Notes: generated by a model from the sequence alone, not told the origin. Positions 8,833 to 20,816 are shown, numbered from the stretch's first letter. The stretch is 64,000 bases of DNA from Bog-473 sp036502025 (GCA_036502025.1 DASXZJ010000139.1:1-64000), one strand, 5' to 3'. Program-made: numbers and translations.

Positions 8833-9376
8833 CGATCTGAAGAACGGCATGAGCCTGAACCTGCCCGAGGGCCTGTTCAGCGTGGTGGAGTTCCAGCATG
8901 TCAAGCCCGGCAAGGGTGGCGCCTTCGTGCGCACCAAGCTTAAGAACGTCCGCAGCGGGGCGGTCATCGAGCGCACCTACCGGGCCGACGAGAAGCTCGA
9001 CCAGGCCATCATCGACAAGCGCGACATGCAGTTCCTCTACCGCGACGGCGCCGACTTCGTCTTCATGGACACCTCGAACTATGAGCAGATGCAGGCCGCA
9101 CCTGACCTGCTGGGCACCGCCCCCGACTACCTGAAGGAGGGCGACGAGGTCAACCTGCAGATGTACGACGGCGAGATCGTCGGGGTCGACCTGCCCGCCT
9201 CGGTCGAGCTCACCGTGACCGAGACCGAGCCCGGCGTCCAGGGGGACCGGGTCTCGGGCGCCCGTAAGCCGGCCACCCTGCAGACCGGTCTCACCGTCCA
9301 GGTTCCCCTCTTCGTCAACCCCGGCGACAACATCAAGGTCGACACGCGTAGCGGCGAGTACCTGACGCGGGCCTGA
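8816..9376 (+). CDS. efp: Translation elongation factor P
   Basis: Binds between the P and E sites and relieves ribosome stalling at polyproline. The protein is 186 residues with the KOW-like N-domain and two OB domains. The loop tip is KPGKGGAF with Lys33 at the functional position, the same position that is beta-lysylated in E. coli; no epmA/epmB-type genes lie in this window, so whether it is modified is unknown. The start codon lies within the end of the M24 peptidase gene. nusB follows after four bases. Confidence 0.97.
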   Translation: MAVSTNDLKNGMSLNLPEGLFSVVEFQHVKPGKGGAFVRTKLKNVRSGAVIERTYRADEKLDQAIIDKRDMQFLYRDGADFVFMDTSNYEQMQAAPDLLGTAPDYLKEGDEVNLQMYDGEIVGVDLPASVELTVTETEPGVQGDRVSGARKPATLQTGLTVQVPLFVNPGDNIKVDTRSGEYLTRA

Positions 9377-9380
9377 GCTC

Positions 9381-9803
9381 GTGCCGGCGCCCAAGGTGGC
9401 GGGTGATCAGGGCGCACCACGTCATCAGCAGCGGGAGCGGGCGCTGTCCCTCCTCTACGAAGCCGAGCTCAAGGGGGAGAGCCCCCTCACCGTGCTCGAA
9501 GGCCTGCCCGTGGCGCCCGATGCGTACGTGTGCACCCTGCTCGAAGGCGCCGAAGCCACCCGCGTCGAAGCCGACGCCCGCATCACCGCGGCGTCGGTGG
9601 GTTGGCCCATCGACCGCATGGCGGTCATCGACCGCCTGGTCCTCCGCCTGGCCGTGGCCGAGCTCCTCCAGGCCGACGGCCCACCGATGGCCGTGATCAT
9701 CGACGAGGCGGTGGAGCTGGCCAAGACCTACTCCACCGATGACTCGGGGTCCTTTGTCAACGGCATCCTCTCCACCATCGCCGCCGAGGTGAAGCCCGCC
9801 TGA
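9381..9803 (+). CDS. nusB: Transcription antitermination factor NusB
   Basis: All-helical factor that binds boxA RNA with NusE (S10) during antitermination of rRNA operons. It has 140 residues starting at GTG. Typical features are an Arg-rich N-terminus (RHQQRERALSLLYEAEL), the IDRLVLRLAVAELL helix and the conserved terminal segment VELAKTYSTDDSGSFVNGIL. It follows efp directly, and in related genomes pyrR would normally come next; here a GntR/NHL pair intervenes. Confidence 0.94.
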   Translation: MPAPKVAGDQGAPRHQQRERALSLLYEAELKGESPLTVLEGLPVAPDAYVCTLLEGAEATRVEADARITAASVGWPIDRMAVIDRLVLRLAVAELLQADGPPMAVIIDEAVELAKTYSTDDSGSFVNGILSTIAAEVKPA

Positions 9804-9827
9804 TCGCCGGCTGGTCACCGCTCCACG

Positions 9828-9839
9828 GTGCCATGGCAC
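9828..9839 (+). promoter_or_regulatory. Perfect 12-bp palindrome upstream of gntR
   Basis: GTGCCATGGCAC is a perfect palindrome lying 13 bases before the larger operator-like repeat at 9853. Both share GTGC...GCAC ends. It may be a second, weaker site for the same regulator; this is an inference. Confidence 0.4.
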
Positions 9840-9852
9840 TCCCACCGGTGTA

Positions 9853-9871
9853 GTGCTAATGTTATTAGCAC
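9853..9871 (+). promoter_or_regulatory. Probable GntR autoregulatory operator
   Basis: GTGCTAATGTTATTAGCAC is a perfect inverted repeat (8-base arms, 3-base spacer) ending one base before the gntR ATG. The AT-rich core stands out in this genome and contains a possible -10 (TAATGT, 9857-9862), so a bound dimer would block both RNA polymerase and the ribosome. The layout is typical of autoregulation by small GntR (YtrA-type) repressors. Confidence 0.75.
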
Positions 9872-9872
9872 C

Positions 9873-10217
9873 ATGCCGACCTTCCAAGTCGACCCGAGTG
9901 ACCCGACCCTGCTGCACGAGCAGGTGGCCGCGGAGATCCGTAGAGCCATTGCCGACGGTGAGGCTGCCCCCGGGGAACGACTGCCTCCGGCGCGGGATCT
10001 GGCCAAGGTCCTCGGCGTGAACGCCAATACGGTGCTGCGTTCCATGCGGCAACTTCGCGAGGAAGGGCTCGTCGAGTTCCGGCGAGGGCACGGCATCACC
10101 GTCACCGGTGCCCCGACGCGCAGCGCCATCGTCACGCGGGTGCGGGACCTCGTGCAGTACGCCCGTGAGCAGGGCTATCAACCCGACGAACTGATCCAGA
10201 TCATCCAGGGTCTCTGA
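9873..10217 (+). CDS. Short GntR family (YtrA-like) transcriptional regulator
   Basis: DNA-binding repressor, 114 residues from the ATG at 9873; an upstream in-frame ATG at 9828 would place the operator inside the coding region and is rejected. Residues ~10-75 are the winged helix: LLHEQVAAEIRRAI, PGERLPPARDLAKVLGV, NTVLRSMRQLREEGLVEFRRG. Only ~40 residues follow the winged helix, as in the YtrA subfamily, which lacks a large effector domain. YtrA regulators usually sit with ABC transporters; here the partner is an NHL-repeat protein whose ATG overlaps the stop (TGATG). It probably represses its own two-gene operon through the palindrome at 9853-9871; the inducer is unknown. Confidence 0.85.
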   Translation: MPTFQVDPSDPTLLHEQVAAEIRRAIADGEAAPGERLPPARDLAKVLGVNANTVLRSMRQLREEGLVEFRRGHGITVTGAPTRSAIVTRVRDLVQYAREQGYQPDELIQIIQGL

Positions 10218-11539
10218 TGGCGCTCACTTTCATACCGCCCGAGGTCACCGAGCCGGAGAAGACGGAGGCAGGACGGACCGAGGCGGAGCGAACCGAAGCC
10301 CTGATCAAAGAGGCGCGGAGACTACAACGGCGACGCTGGGGCCGTTGGGCCGCGCTCGTCACCGCCATGCTCGCCGGTGCCGCCGTGGTGGGGACGGCGC
10401 TCCAGGGAGGTGCCCCGTCCAAACCCCGGCCGGCGTCGCGCCCGCCAAATCCACCGCGGCAGGGGAGGGTGAGCGGCCCTTCACTCGGTCTGGCCACGTC
10501 ATACCAGCTGACCGGCCCGACCGGGGTGGCCGTCGACCGGGCCGGGAACCTCTACTTCACCGATGGGAGCAGGGTGCTCGAAGTCGACCGGGCCACCCAG
10601 CAGCTCGAGATCGTGGCGGGAACGGGGACGCCGGAATTTGCCGGCGACGGAGGCCCGGGACCGCTGGCCGAGGTCTCATACCCGAGCGGCGTGGCGGTGG
10701 CGCCCAACGGTGACGTCTACTTCGAGGACGCCAATCGCGTCCGCAAGGTTTCGGCGGCCGACGGGGTCATCTCGAGCGTGGCCGGGGACGGCCGCACCGG
10801 CAACAGCGGCAACGGAGGGCCGGCCACGAAGGCCTCGCTGAACTTCGGCGGGGTCGGCGGCATGAGCGGGCTCAGCGACTCCCTGGCCTTCGGGCCCGAC
10901 GGCGATCTCTACATCGCCGAGGCCGCCAACGACGAGGTGCAGAAAGTCTCGATAGCCACCGGCCTCATCAGCCGGGCGGCCGGGCCGGGGATCCACTGCG
11001 GCCCGCTGGACGGGATCTGCCAGGCGGCCACCCATCCCTGCGCACCGGTCGGTGTCACAGTGGACGCCTTCTCCAATATCTTCGTCACCACCGGCTGCGG
11101 TTCTGTCCGCGAGACCTCAGCCGCCACGGGCCGAACATCGACGATCTTCTCTACCCGCCAGGATCCCGCCTTGGCCGGTACCGGGGGTGACCACGATCCG
11201 ACCGGGTTGGCCATCGGCCCCAACAACAGGCTCTTCGTGACCGAGGCCTACGGCCGGCGTCTGCTCGAGATCAACCTGCACAGCGGCCGGGTGATCCGGG
11301 TCGCTGGCACCGGCGACGAGACGTTCCCCGAGCCCGGACAGACCGCCGGCGACGGGGGACCGGCCGACGCGGCCACGTTCGGGCTGGCCCTCGGCGCCGC
11401 CGTCGATTCGCAGGGCGACATCTACGTCGCCGACTTCTTCAACGACGCCATCCGCATGATCAATGCCCGCTCCGGGGTGATCTCGACGGTGGCCGGGCAG
11501 ATCCCCACCTCACCTGTGCAGCAGGGACACTGCTGCTGA
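10217..11539 (+). CDS. Membrane-anchored NHL-repeat beta-propeller protein
   Basis: Function unknown. The protein has 440 residues. Residues 1-45 are charged (Glu/Arg/Lys) and probably cytoplasmic; one transmembrane helix follows at ~48-70 (WAALVTAMLAGAAVVG), then a Pro-rich linker, then an extracellular domain of about six NHL repeats (GPTGVAVDRAGNLYFTDG, YPSGVAVAPNGDVYFED, and similar to the end). Repeats with GDGGP loops and IVAGTG/SVAGDG strands are typical of six-bladed NHL propellers that bind proteins or glycans. Two cysteines end the protein (HCC). It is co-transcribed with the GntR gene and appears inserted between nusB and pyrR. No catalytic residues can be assigned. Confidence 0.8.
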   Translation: MALTFIPPEVTEPEKTEAGRTEAERTEALIKEARRLQRRRWGRWAALVTAMLAGAAVVGTALQGGAPSKPRPASRPPNPPRQGRVSGPSLGLATSYQLTGPTGVAVDRAGNLYFTDGSRVLEVDRATQQLEIVAGTGTPEFAGDGGPGPLAEVSYPSGVAVAPNGDVYFEDANRVRKVSAADGVISSVAGDGRTGNSGNGGPATKASLNFGGVGGMSGLSDSLAFGPDGDLYIAEAANDEVQKVSIATGLISRAAGPGIHCGPLDGICQAATHPCAPVGVTVDAFSNIFVTTGCGSVRETSAATGRTSTIFSTRQDPALAGTGGDHDPTGLAIGPNNRLFVTEAYGRRLLEINLHSGRVIRVAGTGDETFPEPGQTAGDGGPADAATFGLALGAAVDSQGDIYVADFFNDAIRMINARSGVISTVAGQIPTSPVQQGHCC

Positions 11540-11607
11540 GTCGCGCGGCGACGAGGATCGCCAGCGCCACCCCACACGCAGCCGGTCGCGCCACTCACGA
11601 GGCGCGA

Positions 11608-11613
11608 TAAGGT
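11608..11613 (+). promoter_or_regulatory. Candidate -10 of the pyr operon promoter
   Basis: TAAGGT at 11608-11613 would start transcription near 11620, just before the PyrR-binding stem-loop. No clear -35 is visible. Confidence 0.4.
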
Positions 11614-11623
11614 ATCTACCTGA

Positions 11624-11654
11624 CCGTGAAGTGAGTCCCGTGAGGCTCACACGG
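11624..11654 (+). promoter_or_regulatory. PyrR-binding RNA loop in the pyrR leader
   Basis: The leader carries AGTCCCGTGAGGCT (11634-11647), an exact match to the PyrR-binding consensus ARUCCNGNGAGGYU. It sits in the expected hairpin: lower stem CCGT/ACGG (11624-11627 with 11651-11654), a three-base purine-containing bulge GAA on the 5' side, upper stem GTGAG/CTCAC (11631-11635 with 11646-11650). The Shine-Dalgarno AGGAGG (11657-11662) begins three bases after the hairpin and no terminator hairpin follows. UMP-bound PyrR would therefore act by blocking translation, as proposed for mycobacteria, rather than by attenuation as in Bacillus. Confidence 0.85.
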
Positions 11655-11666
11655 ACAGGAGGAGCA

Positions 11667-12236
11667 GTGGCCGAACGCGAACGCAGTCACACGCGACCCC
11701 TCGGGGGCGTGTTCGTGGCCCACTCCCAAGTTCTCACCGCTTCCGACGTCCAGCGCGCCCTGACCCGCATGTCGCACGAGGTCCTGGAGCGCAACGGCGG
11801 CCTGGAAGACGTGGTCCTGGTCGGCCTGCAGACCGGCGGCGTCCCGCTCGCCACCCGGATGGCCGAGACGCTGGCGCAGATCGAGGGGACCGAGCTCTCT
11901 CTCGGCAGCCTCGATGTGGCGTTCTACCGCGACGACATCGGCCTGCGCCCCGTCCTGCCCGAGGCGGTCACCAACATCCCCGGCGACCTGGCCGGCAAGG
12001 TGGTCGTGTTGGTCGACGACGTGCTCTTCACGGGCCGCACCATCCGGGCCGCGCTCAACGCCCTCAACGACTTCGGCCGGGCCCGGGCCGTGCAGCTGGC
12101 CGTCATGATCGACCGCGGCCACCGGGAGCTGCCGATCCGGCCCGACTACGTCGGCAAGAACCTGCCCACCCGGCGCGAGGAGATGGTCGACGTCGGCGAC
12201 GACGGGGTCTGGATCGGGACGCTGGAGAACAAGTGA
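11667..12236 (+). CDS. pyrR: Bifunctional pyr regulatory protein / uracil phosphoribosyltransferase
   Basis: Binds pyr leader RNA in response to uridine nucleotides and has weak uracil phosphoribosyltransferase activity. The GTG at 11667 is chosen because AGGAGG lies just upstream; a GTG at 11631 is inside the RNA loop. The protein is 189 residues. The PRPP-binding motif is VVVLVDDVLFTGRTI, and the conserved basic C-terminal part includes VGKNLPT. It heads pyrR-B-C-carA-B-pyrD-F and its stop overlaps pyrB by four bases. An exact PyrR loop lies in its own leader, so it is autoregulated. Confidence 0.95.
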   Translation: MAERERSHTRPLGGVFVAHSQVLTASDVQRALTRMSHEVLERNGGLEDVVLVGLQTGGVPLATRMAETLAQIEGTELSLGSLDVAFYRDDIGLRPVLPEAVTNIPGDLAGKVVVLVDDVLFTGRTIRAALNALNDFGRARAVQLAVMIDRGHRELPIRPDYVGKNLPTRREEMVDVGDDGVWIGTLENK

Positions 12237-13225
12237 CCCGCCCCTACCACCTCCTCTCGGTGGCCGACCTCGGCACCGATGGCATCGCCGAGGTCCTCCG
12301 CGTGGCCGAGGCCTTCGCCGAAGTGGAGCGCCGCTCGGTGCCCAAGGTCCCCACGCTGCGCGGCAAGGTGGTGGCGACCCTCTTCTTCGAGGAGTCGACC
12401 CGGACCCGCCTCTCCTTCGAGACGGCGGCCAAGCGGCTGTCGGCCGACGTCCTCTCCCTGGCCGTGGCCAACTCCTCGGTCAAGAAGGGTGAATCACTGC
12501 GCGACACCGTCGAGACGGTCGAGGCCATGGGGATCGACGCGCTGATCATCCGCCACGCCTCCTCGGGCGCGCCGCACCAGGTCGCCCGCTGGGCCACCCG
12601 GGCCCGTGTGATCAACGCTGGCGACGGCTGGCACGAGCACCCCACCCAAGCGCTGCTCGACTGCTTCACCGTGCGCCAGGTCCTGGCCGAGCGCAAGGGC
12701 GCCGCGCCCGAGGAACTGGGGATCGACTGCTTCGAGGGCCTCAAGGTGCTGATCGTCGGTGACATCCGCCACAGCCGGGTGGCCCGCTCCGAGATACTGG
12801 CCTACTCCGCCCTGGGAGCCCACGTCACCCTGGCCGGACCGGGCAGCCTGCTGCCGCCCTCGCTGGAGGGCTGGCCGGTCGAGGTGGCGCCGGACTTCGA
12901 CGCCGCCCTGGCCGAGGCCGACGTCGTGTCCCTGTTGCGGCTGCAGGCCGAACGGGGGAGCGGCTCGTTCGTCCCGAGCCTGCGCGAGTACACCGCCGGG
13001 TGGGGGCTCACGGCCCGGCGCGTCGGGTTGCTCGGTGACGACGCCATCGTCACCCACCCGGGGCCGATGGTGCGCGGCGTCGAGATTGCCTCGGACGTGG
13101 CCGACCTGCCCCGCACCGTGGTCACCCAGCAGGTGACCAATGGAGTGGCCGTCCGGATGGCCATCCTGTTCCTCCTCCTCGGCGGGGAGTGGCCGGGAGA
13201 GTCAGGAGAGTTGCTCAGTGCCTGA
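12233..13225 (+). CDS. pyrB: Aspartate carbamoyltransferase catalytic subunit
   Basis: Condenses carbamoyl phosphate and aspartate to N-carbamoylaspartate. It is 330 residues. The carbamoyl-phosphate site STRTR is at residues 55-59 in FFEESTRTRLSFE, the Lys loop at KKGES, HPTQALLD begins at residue 136 and the aspartate-side loop follows. No pyrI regulatory subunit gene is adjacent, as in Gram-positive bacteria, so regulation is expected to be through PyrR. The GTG start overlaps pyrR. Confidence 0.96.
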   Translation: MTRPYHLLSVADLGTDGIAEVLRVAEAFAEVERRSVPKVPTLRGKVVATLFFEESTRTRLSFETAAKRLSADVLSLAVANSSVKKGESLRDTVETVEAMGIDALIIRHASSGAPHQVARWATRARVINAGDGWHEHPTQALLDCFTVRQVLAERKGAAPEELGIDCFEGLKVLIVGDIRHSRVARSEILAYSALGAHVTLAGPGSLLPPSLEGWPVEVAPDFDAALAEADVVSLLRLQAERGSGSFVPSLREYTAGWGLTARRVGLLGDDAIVTHPGPMVRGVEIASDVADLPRTVVTQQVTNGVAVRMAILFLLLGGEWPGESGELLSA

Positions 13226-14540
13226 GGTGCAGCTGGTCATCCGGGGCGGTTCGGTGCTCACCGCCGACGGTCTGGCGCGCCTGGACCTGGCCGTGGCCGG
13301 CTCCTCCGTCGTCGCCCTGGCCGCGACCATCGACGCTCCGAAGGGGGCCGTCGTGCTCGGCGCGGAGGGCTGCCTCATCGGACCCGGTCTGGTCGATCTG
13401 CACGCCCATCTGCGCCAACCGGGGCGCGAGGAGGCCGAGACGGTCGAGAGCGGGGCTCGCGCCGCCGCGCTGGGCGGCTACACGGCCGTCGTCGCCATGC
13501 CCAACACCGACCCGCCCATCGATACGGCCGGGGTGGCCCGTGACGTGCTCGCCCTCGGTCGGAGCGCACTGGCCGAGGTGGCCGTGGCCGGCGCCATCAC
13601 CGTGGGCCGCGCCGGCACCTCGCTGGCCCCCCTCGGCGAGCTGGCGGAGCTGGGCGTACACCTCTTCACCGACGACGGCGCGGGCGTCCAGGACGGCGGC
13701 CTCATGCGCCGCGCCCTGGACTACGCCAAGGGCCTCGGCGTCACGTTGGCCCAACACTGCGAGGACGAGTGCCTGGCCGGCGGCGGGGCCATGCACGAGG
13801 GCTGCTGGTCCAGCCGGCTCGGCCTGCCCGGCATCCCGGCGGCCGCCGAGGAGTCGATGGTGGCCCGGGACATCGCGCTGGTCCGGCTGACCGGCGCCCC
13901 GGTCCATTTCCTCCATCTCTCGACCGCCGGCTCGGTGGAGCTCGTCCGCCGGGCCAAGGCCGAGGGACGGGCGATCACCGCCGAGGCCGCGCCGCACCAC
14001 ATGCTGCTCACGCACGCCGAGGTCGAGGGCTACGACCCCGTCTTCAAGGTCAACCCTCCCTTGCGAGCGGACGCCGACGTGGCGGCGGTGATCGAAGGAC
14101 TCTGTGACGGCACCATCGACGCCATCGCCACCGACCATGCCCCCCATGCGCCCGAAGCCAAGGACGCACCGTTCGACCAGGCACCTCCGGGCATGCTGGG
14201 CCTCCAGACGGCTCTCCCCATCGCCTGGCAGGTGCTGTCGGCGCGGCTGGGTGCCGAGCGCCTCTTCGCGCTGATGAGTACCCAACCGGCGGCCATCGCC
14301 CACCTCGGTCCGACCGACGCCCGGGGCGCCGGGCACAGCGCGCACGGCGGGCCCATCGAGGTCGGTGCCACCGCCAACCTGTGCGTCTTCGACCCTTCGG
14401 CCACCACAACGGTGGATCCGGCGCAGCTGGCCAGCCGCAGCCGCAACACCCCCTACGCCGGCCGGACCTTCACCGGCGCGGTCCGCCACACGATCCTGCG
14501 CGGGGAGCCGGTCGTCATCGACGCGGTGGCCCAACGGTGA
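13218..14540 (+). CDS. pyrC: Dihydroorotase (class I)
   Basis: Zinc amidohydrolase that cyclises carbamoylaspartate to dihydroorotate. It has 440 residues from the GTG at 13218, preceded by AGGAGAG and overlapping the pyrB stop by eight bases. Zinc ligands are visible as DLHAHLR (His62, His64) and later His residues in QHCED and LHLST; the catalytic Asp is in ATDHAPH. The N-terminal strand VIRGGSVLTADG and the length are typical of class I enzymes that lie next to pyrB. Confidence 0.95.
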   Translation: MPEVQLVIRGGSVLTADGLARLDLAVAGSSVVALAATIDAPKGAVVLGAEGCLIGPGLVDLHAHLRQPGREEAETVESGARAAALGGYTAVVAMPNTDPPIDTAGVARDVLALGRSALAEVAVAGAITVGRAGTSLAPLGELAELGVHLFTDDGAGVQDGGLMRRALDYAKGLGVTLAQHCEDECLAGGGAMHEGCWSSRLGLPGIPAAAEESMVARDIALVRLTGAPVHFLHLSTAGSVELVRRAKAEGRAITAEAAPHHMLLTHAEVEGYDPVFKVNPPLRADADVAAVIEGLCDGTIDAIATDHAPHAPEAKDAPFDQAPPGMLGLQTALPIAWQVLSARLGAERLFALMSTQPAAIAHLGPTDARGAGHSAHGGPIEVGATANLCVFDPSATTTVDPAQLASRSRNTPYAGRTFTGAVRHTILRGEPVVIDAVAQR

Positions 14541-14545
14541 CGCCC

Positions 14546-15640
14546 ATGACCCGCGCCCCGGCGCTGCTGGTGACCGCCGACGGTGCCGTCTTCGCCGGTG
14601 AGGCGGCCGGCGCCTCGCGACCGGTGTCCACCGGCGAGCTGGTGTTCAACACCGCCATGAGCGGCTACCAGGAGGTCATCACCGATCCCTCCTACGCCGG
14701 GCAGGTGGTGGCCTTCACCAGCACCCACATCGGCAACTACGGGACCAACGGTGAGGACGACGAGGCGGCCGTACCCCACTGCCGCGGCGTCGTCGTGCGC
14801 GATCTCACCACCGTCCCCTCCAACTGGCGTTCCACCGAGGGCCTCGAGGCCTTCTTGGTCCGGCACGGCATCCCGGCCGTCACCGGGGTCGACACCCGCC
14901 GGCTGACCAGGCACCTGCGTGAGGCTGGCGCGCTGCCCTGCGCGTTCGGCACCGCCCCCGAGGCCGAGCTGCGAGCAGCCGCCGCCGCGGCCGTGGGCAC
15001 CGACGGGACCGACCTCGTCACCGCCGTCACCGCCACCGAACCGACCGTCTACGGCGGCAGTGGCGCGCTGCGCATCGTGGCCTTGGACTTCGGGGTCAAG
15101 GCCACCATGGTGCGCCGCTTGGCCGAGCTCGGCACCGTCACCGTGGTCCCCGCCGGTACCTCGGCCTCCGAGGTCCTGGCGCTCGAGGCCGACGGGGTCT
15201 TCCTCTCCAACGGTCCCGGTGACCCGGCCGCGCTGCCCGGCCCGACCGCCACCATCGCCGACCTGGTCGGCCGGGTCCCCATCTTCGGCATCTGCCTCGG
15301 CCACCAGCTGCTGGCCACGGCGTTGGGCGGTTCGACCTACAAGCTCCCCTTCGGCCATCACGGCGCCAACCATCCGGTCCAGCGCACCGACACCGGGGTG
15401 GTGGAGATCACCAGCCAGAACCACAACTACGCCGTGGCCGCCGATTCGGTGCCCGGAGCCGAGGTCACCCACGTGAACCTCAACGACGGGGTGATCGAGG
15501 GCTTCCGGGCCACCAACGCCGCCGCGTTCTCGGTGCAGTACCACCCCGAGGCGGCCCCCGGACCCCACGACGCCCGCTATCTGTTCGAAGAGTTCCGCGC
15601 CCTTATGGGTCAGACGCTCACCCGCGCCGGACAGCGCTGA
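14546..15640 (+). CDS. carA: Carbamoyl-phosphate synthase small (glutaminase) subunit
   Basis: Supplies ammonia from glutamine to CarB. I use the ATG at 14546 (364 residues); a GTG at 14537 that overlaps the pyrC stop is a possible alternative. The N-domain carries GELVFNTAMSGYQEVITDPSY-type sequence and the C-terminal class I amidotransferase has its Cys nucleophile in FGICLGHQ and His/Glu in YHPEAAPG. It serves both pyrimidine and arginine synthesis; the arg operon lies about 37 kb away. Confidence 0.95.
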   Translation: MTRAPALLVTADGAVFAGEAAGASRPVSTGELVFNTAMSGYQEVITDPSYAGQVVAFTSTHIGNYGTNGEDDEAAVPHCRGVVVRDLTTVPSNWRSTEGLEAFLVRHGIPAVTGVDTRRLTRHLREAGALPCAFGTAPEAELRAAAAAAVGTDGTDLVTAVTATEPTVYGGSGALRIVALDFGVKATMVRRLAELGTVTVVPAGTSASEVLALEADGVFLSNGPGDPAALPGPTATIADLVGRVPIFGICLGHQLLATALGGSTYKLPFGHHGANHPVQRTDTGVVEITSQNHNYAVAADSVPGAEVTHVNLNDGVIEGFRATNAAAFSVQYHPEAAPGPHDARYLFEEFRALMGQTLTRAGQR

Positions 15641-15665
15641 GCGGGACGGAAAAGAGGACCCAGGG

Positions 15666-18985
<3,320 letters not shown>

Positions 18986-18989
<4 letters not shown>

Positions 18990-19933
18990 GCAACGGGTCG
19001 GCCGGCGGCGGACTGGCCACCGACGTGGGTTCGGTTCGACTGCCCAATCCGGTCATGACCGCTTCGGGCACGGCGGGCCACGGGATCGAGTTGGCCGACT
19101 ACGGCGACCTGTCGGCGTTGGGCGCGGTGGTCGTCAAGTCGTTGTCGGTGCGCGCGTGGCCCGGCAACCCTGCGCCGCGGGTGCACGAGGTTGGGACCGG
19201 GATGCTCAACAGCGTCGGACTGCAGGGACCCGGCCTTCGGGCGTGGCTCGAGCACGAGCTGCCCGCGCTCACCGCGCTCGGGGCGCGGGTGGTGGTGAGC
19301 ATCTGGGGCCAGTCGGTGGCCGACTATGCCGCCGCGGCCGCGCTCCTGGCTGAGGCGAATCGGGGCGGCTCGGCCCTCGTCGCCGTCGAGGTCAACGTGA
19401 GCTGCCCGAACCTGGAGGACCGCTCCCGCATGTTCGCCCACTCGGCTGCCGCCACCGCCGAGGTAGTGGCGGCCACCGAGTGCGGGTTGCCCCGCTGGGC
19501 CAAGTTGAGCCCCAACGTGCCCGACGTGACCGAGATAGCCGGGGCCGCCCTCACCGCGGGGGCCGAGGGGCTGACCCTGGTCAACACCCTGCTCGGCCTG
19601 GCCCTCGACCTGAAGACGGGGCGCCCCGTGCTCGGGGCCGGTGGGGGAGGACTGTCGGGTGAGGTGGTGCACCCGGTGGCGGTTCGCGCCGTGTGGGAGT
19701 GCCGAGTCGCCTTTCCCGGGGCCGCCATCGTGGGCGTCGGCGGGGTCGCCTCGGGTGCGGACGCGGTGGAGTTCTTGCTGGCCGGCGCGGACGCCGTGCA
19801 GGTCGGGACGGCGACCTTCCGCGACCCGCGGGCCCCGTGGAAGGTGCTGCGCCAGGTGTCGCGCTGGTGCGCGCGCCAGAGGACGACCGTGGCGGCGCTG
19901 CGCCAGCACGCCCAAGGAGGAGACGGTGCCTGA
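18986..19933 (+). CDS. pyrD: Dihydroorotate dehydrogenase, class 1B-like catalytic subunit
   Basis: Flavin enzyme oxidising dihydroorotate to orotate. It has 315 residues with no N-terminal membrane helix, so it is cytosolic (class 1). The catalytic base is Cys140 in VEVNVSCPN, the class 1 hallmark; membrane-bound class 2 enzymes use Ser. Other motifs are NPVMTASGT at the start, FMN-binding VVKSLS, LVNTLLG and VGVGGVASG. Class 1B enzymes normally pair with the Fe-S/FAD subunit PyrK to pass electrons to NAD, but no pyrK lies here or elsewhere in the window. Either pyrK is unlinked or another acceptor is used. Confidence 0.92.
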
Positions 19934-20777
19934 CCCGACCCAGCCGGGCTTCGCCGCCCGCGTCGCCGCCGCGGTCGATCGCCGCGGACCCCTGTGTGCC
20001 GGCGTCGATCCCTCCACGGACCTCCTGCGCGCCTGGGGCCTCAAGGACGATGTGACGGGCCTGCGCGCCTTCTGCCAGATCTGCGTCGAGGCCTTTGGCG
20101 ATGCCGTTCCCGTCATCAAGCCGCAGCTCGCCTTTTTCGAGCGCCACGGCTCGGCGGGACTGGCTGTGTTCGAACAGCTGCTGGTCGACGCGGCCGCGGC
20201 GGGGCTCATCGTGATCGCCGACGCCAAGCGGGGCGACATCGATTCGACGGCGGCCGCCTACGCCGACGCGTGGGTGGGAGCGTCGAGTCCCCTGGCCGCC
20301 GACGCGGTGACCGTGCATGCCTATCTCGGTCTGGCCGCCCTCGCCCCCCTCGTCCTCATGGCCGGGACGACCGGCAAAGGGGTCATCGTGGTCACCCGAA
20401 GCTCGAACCCCGAAGGGCGGTCGCTCCAAGAGGCCGTGACGAGTTCGGGCACCACCGTGGAGGAGTCGCTGCTGGCCGAGATCTCGGCGTGGAACGGGTC
20501 GGGCCGGGTGCCCAGGGGGACGGTCGGCGCGGTGATCGGGGCGACCCTGCCGAAGTCGACCTTCCCGTTATCCCAGCTGGGAGGGGTAATTCTTGCCCCC
20601 GGGTTGGGCCAGCAGGGGGCACGTCCCGAGGACCTTGCGGAGCGATTCGGCGACTGCGAGCCGGGCCAGGTCTTGGCCAGTACCTCGCGATCGTTGCTCG
20701 CGGCGGGACCGGACCCGACCGAGTTGGGCCGGGCCGCGGTGGAGTTGGGCGGAGAGCTCTGCCGGCTGATGCGCTGA
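19926..20777 (+). CDS. pyrF: Orotidine 5'-phosphate decarboxylase (type 2)
   Basis: Decarboxylates OMP to UMP, the last step of the pathway. It has 283 residues, the size of the longer type 2 group found in actinobacteria. The catalytic Asp-Lys-Asp array is visible as DAKRGDID (from Asp99). The GTG start has AAGGAGGA upstream and overlaps pyrD by eight bases. The C-terminal phosphate-binding segment GAVIGATLP and APGLGQQGA are present. Confidence 0.95.
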   Translation: MPDPTQPGFAARVAAAVDRRGPLCAGVDPSTDLLRAWGLKDDVTGLRAFCQICVEAFGDAVPVIKPQLAFFERHGSAGLAVFEQLLVDAAAAGLIVIADAKRGDIDSTAAAYADAWVGASSPLAADAVTVHAYLGLAALAPLVLMAGTTGKGVIVVTRSSNPEGRSLQEAVTSSGTTVEESLLAEISAWNGSGRVPRGTVGAVIGATLPKSTFPLSQLGGVILAPGLGQQGARPEDLAERFGDCEPGQVLASTSRSLLAAGPDPTELGRAAVELGGELCRLMR

Positions 20778-20816
20778 GTTGGGCTTTCGAAGATGAACGG
20801 CCCGAATGGAGGCGCT

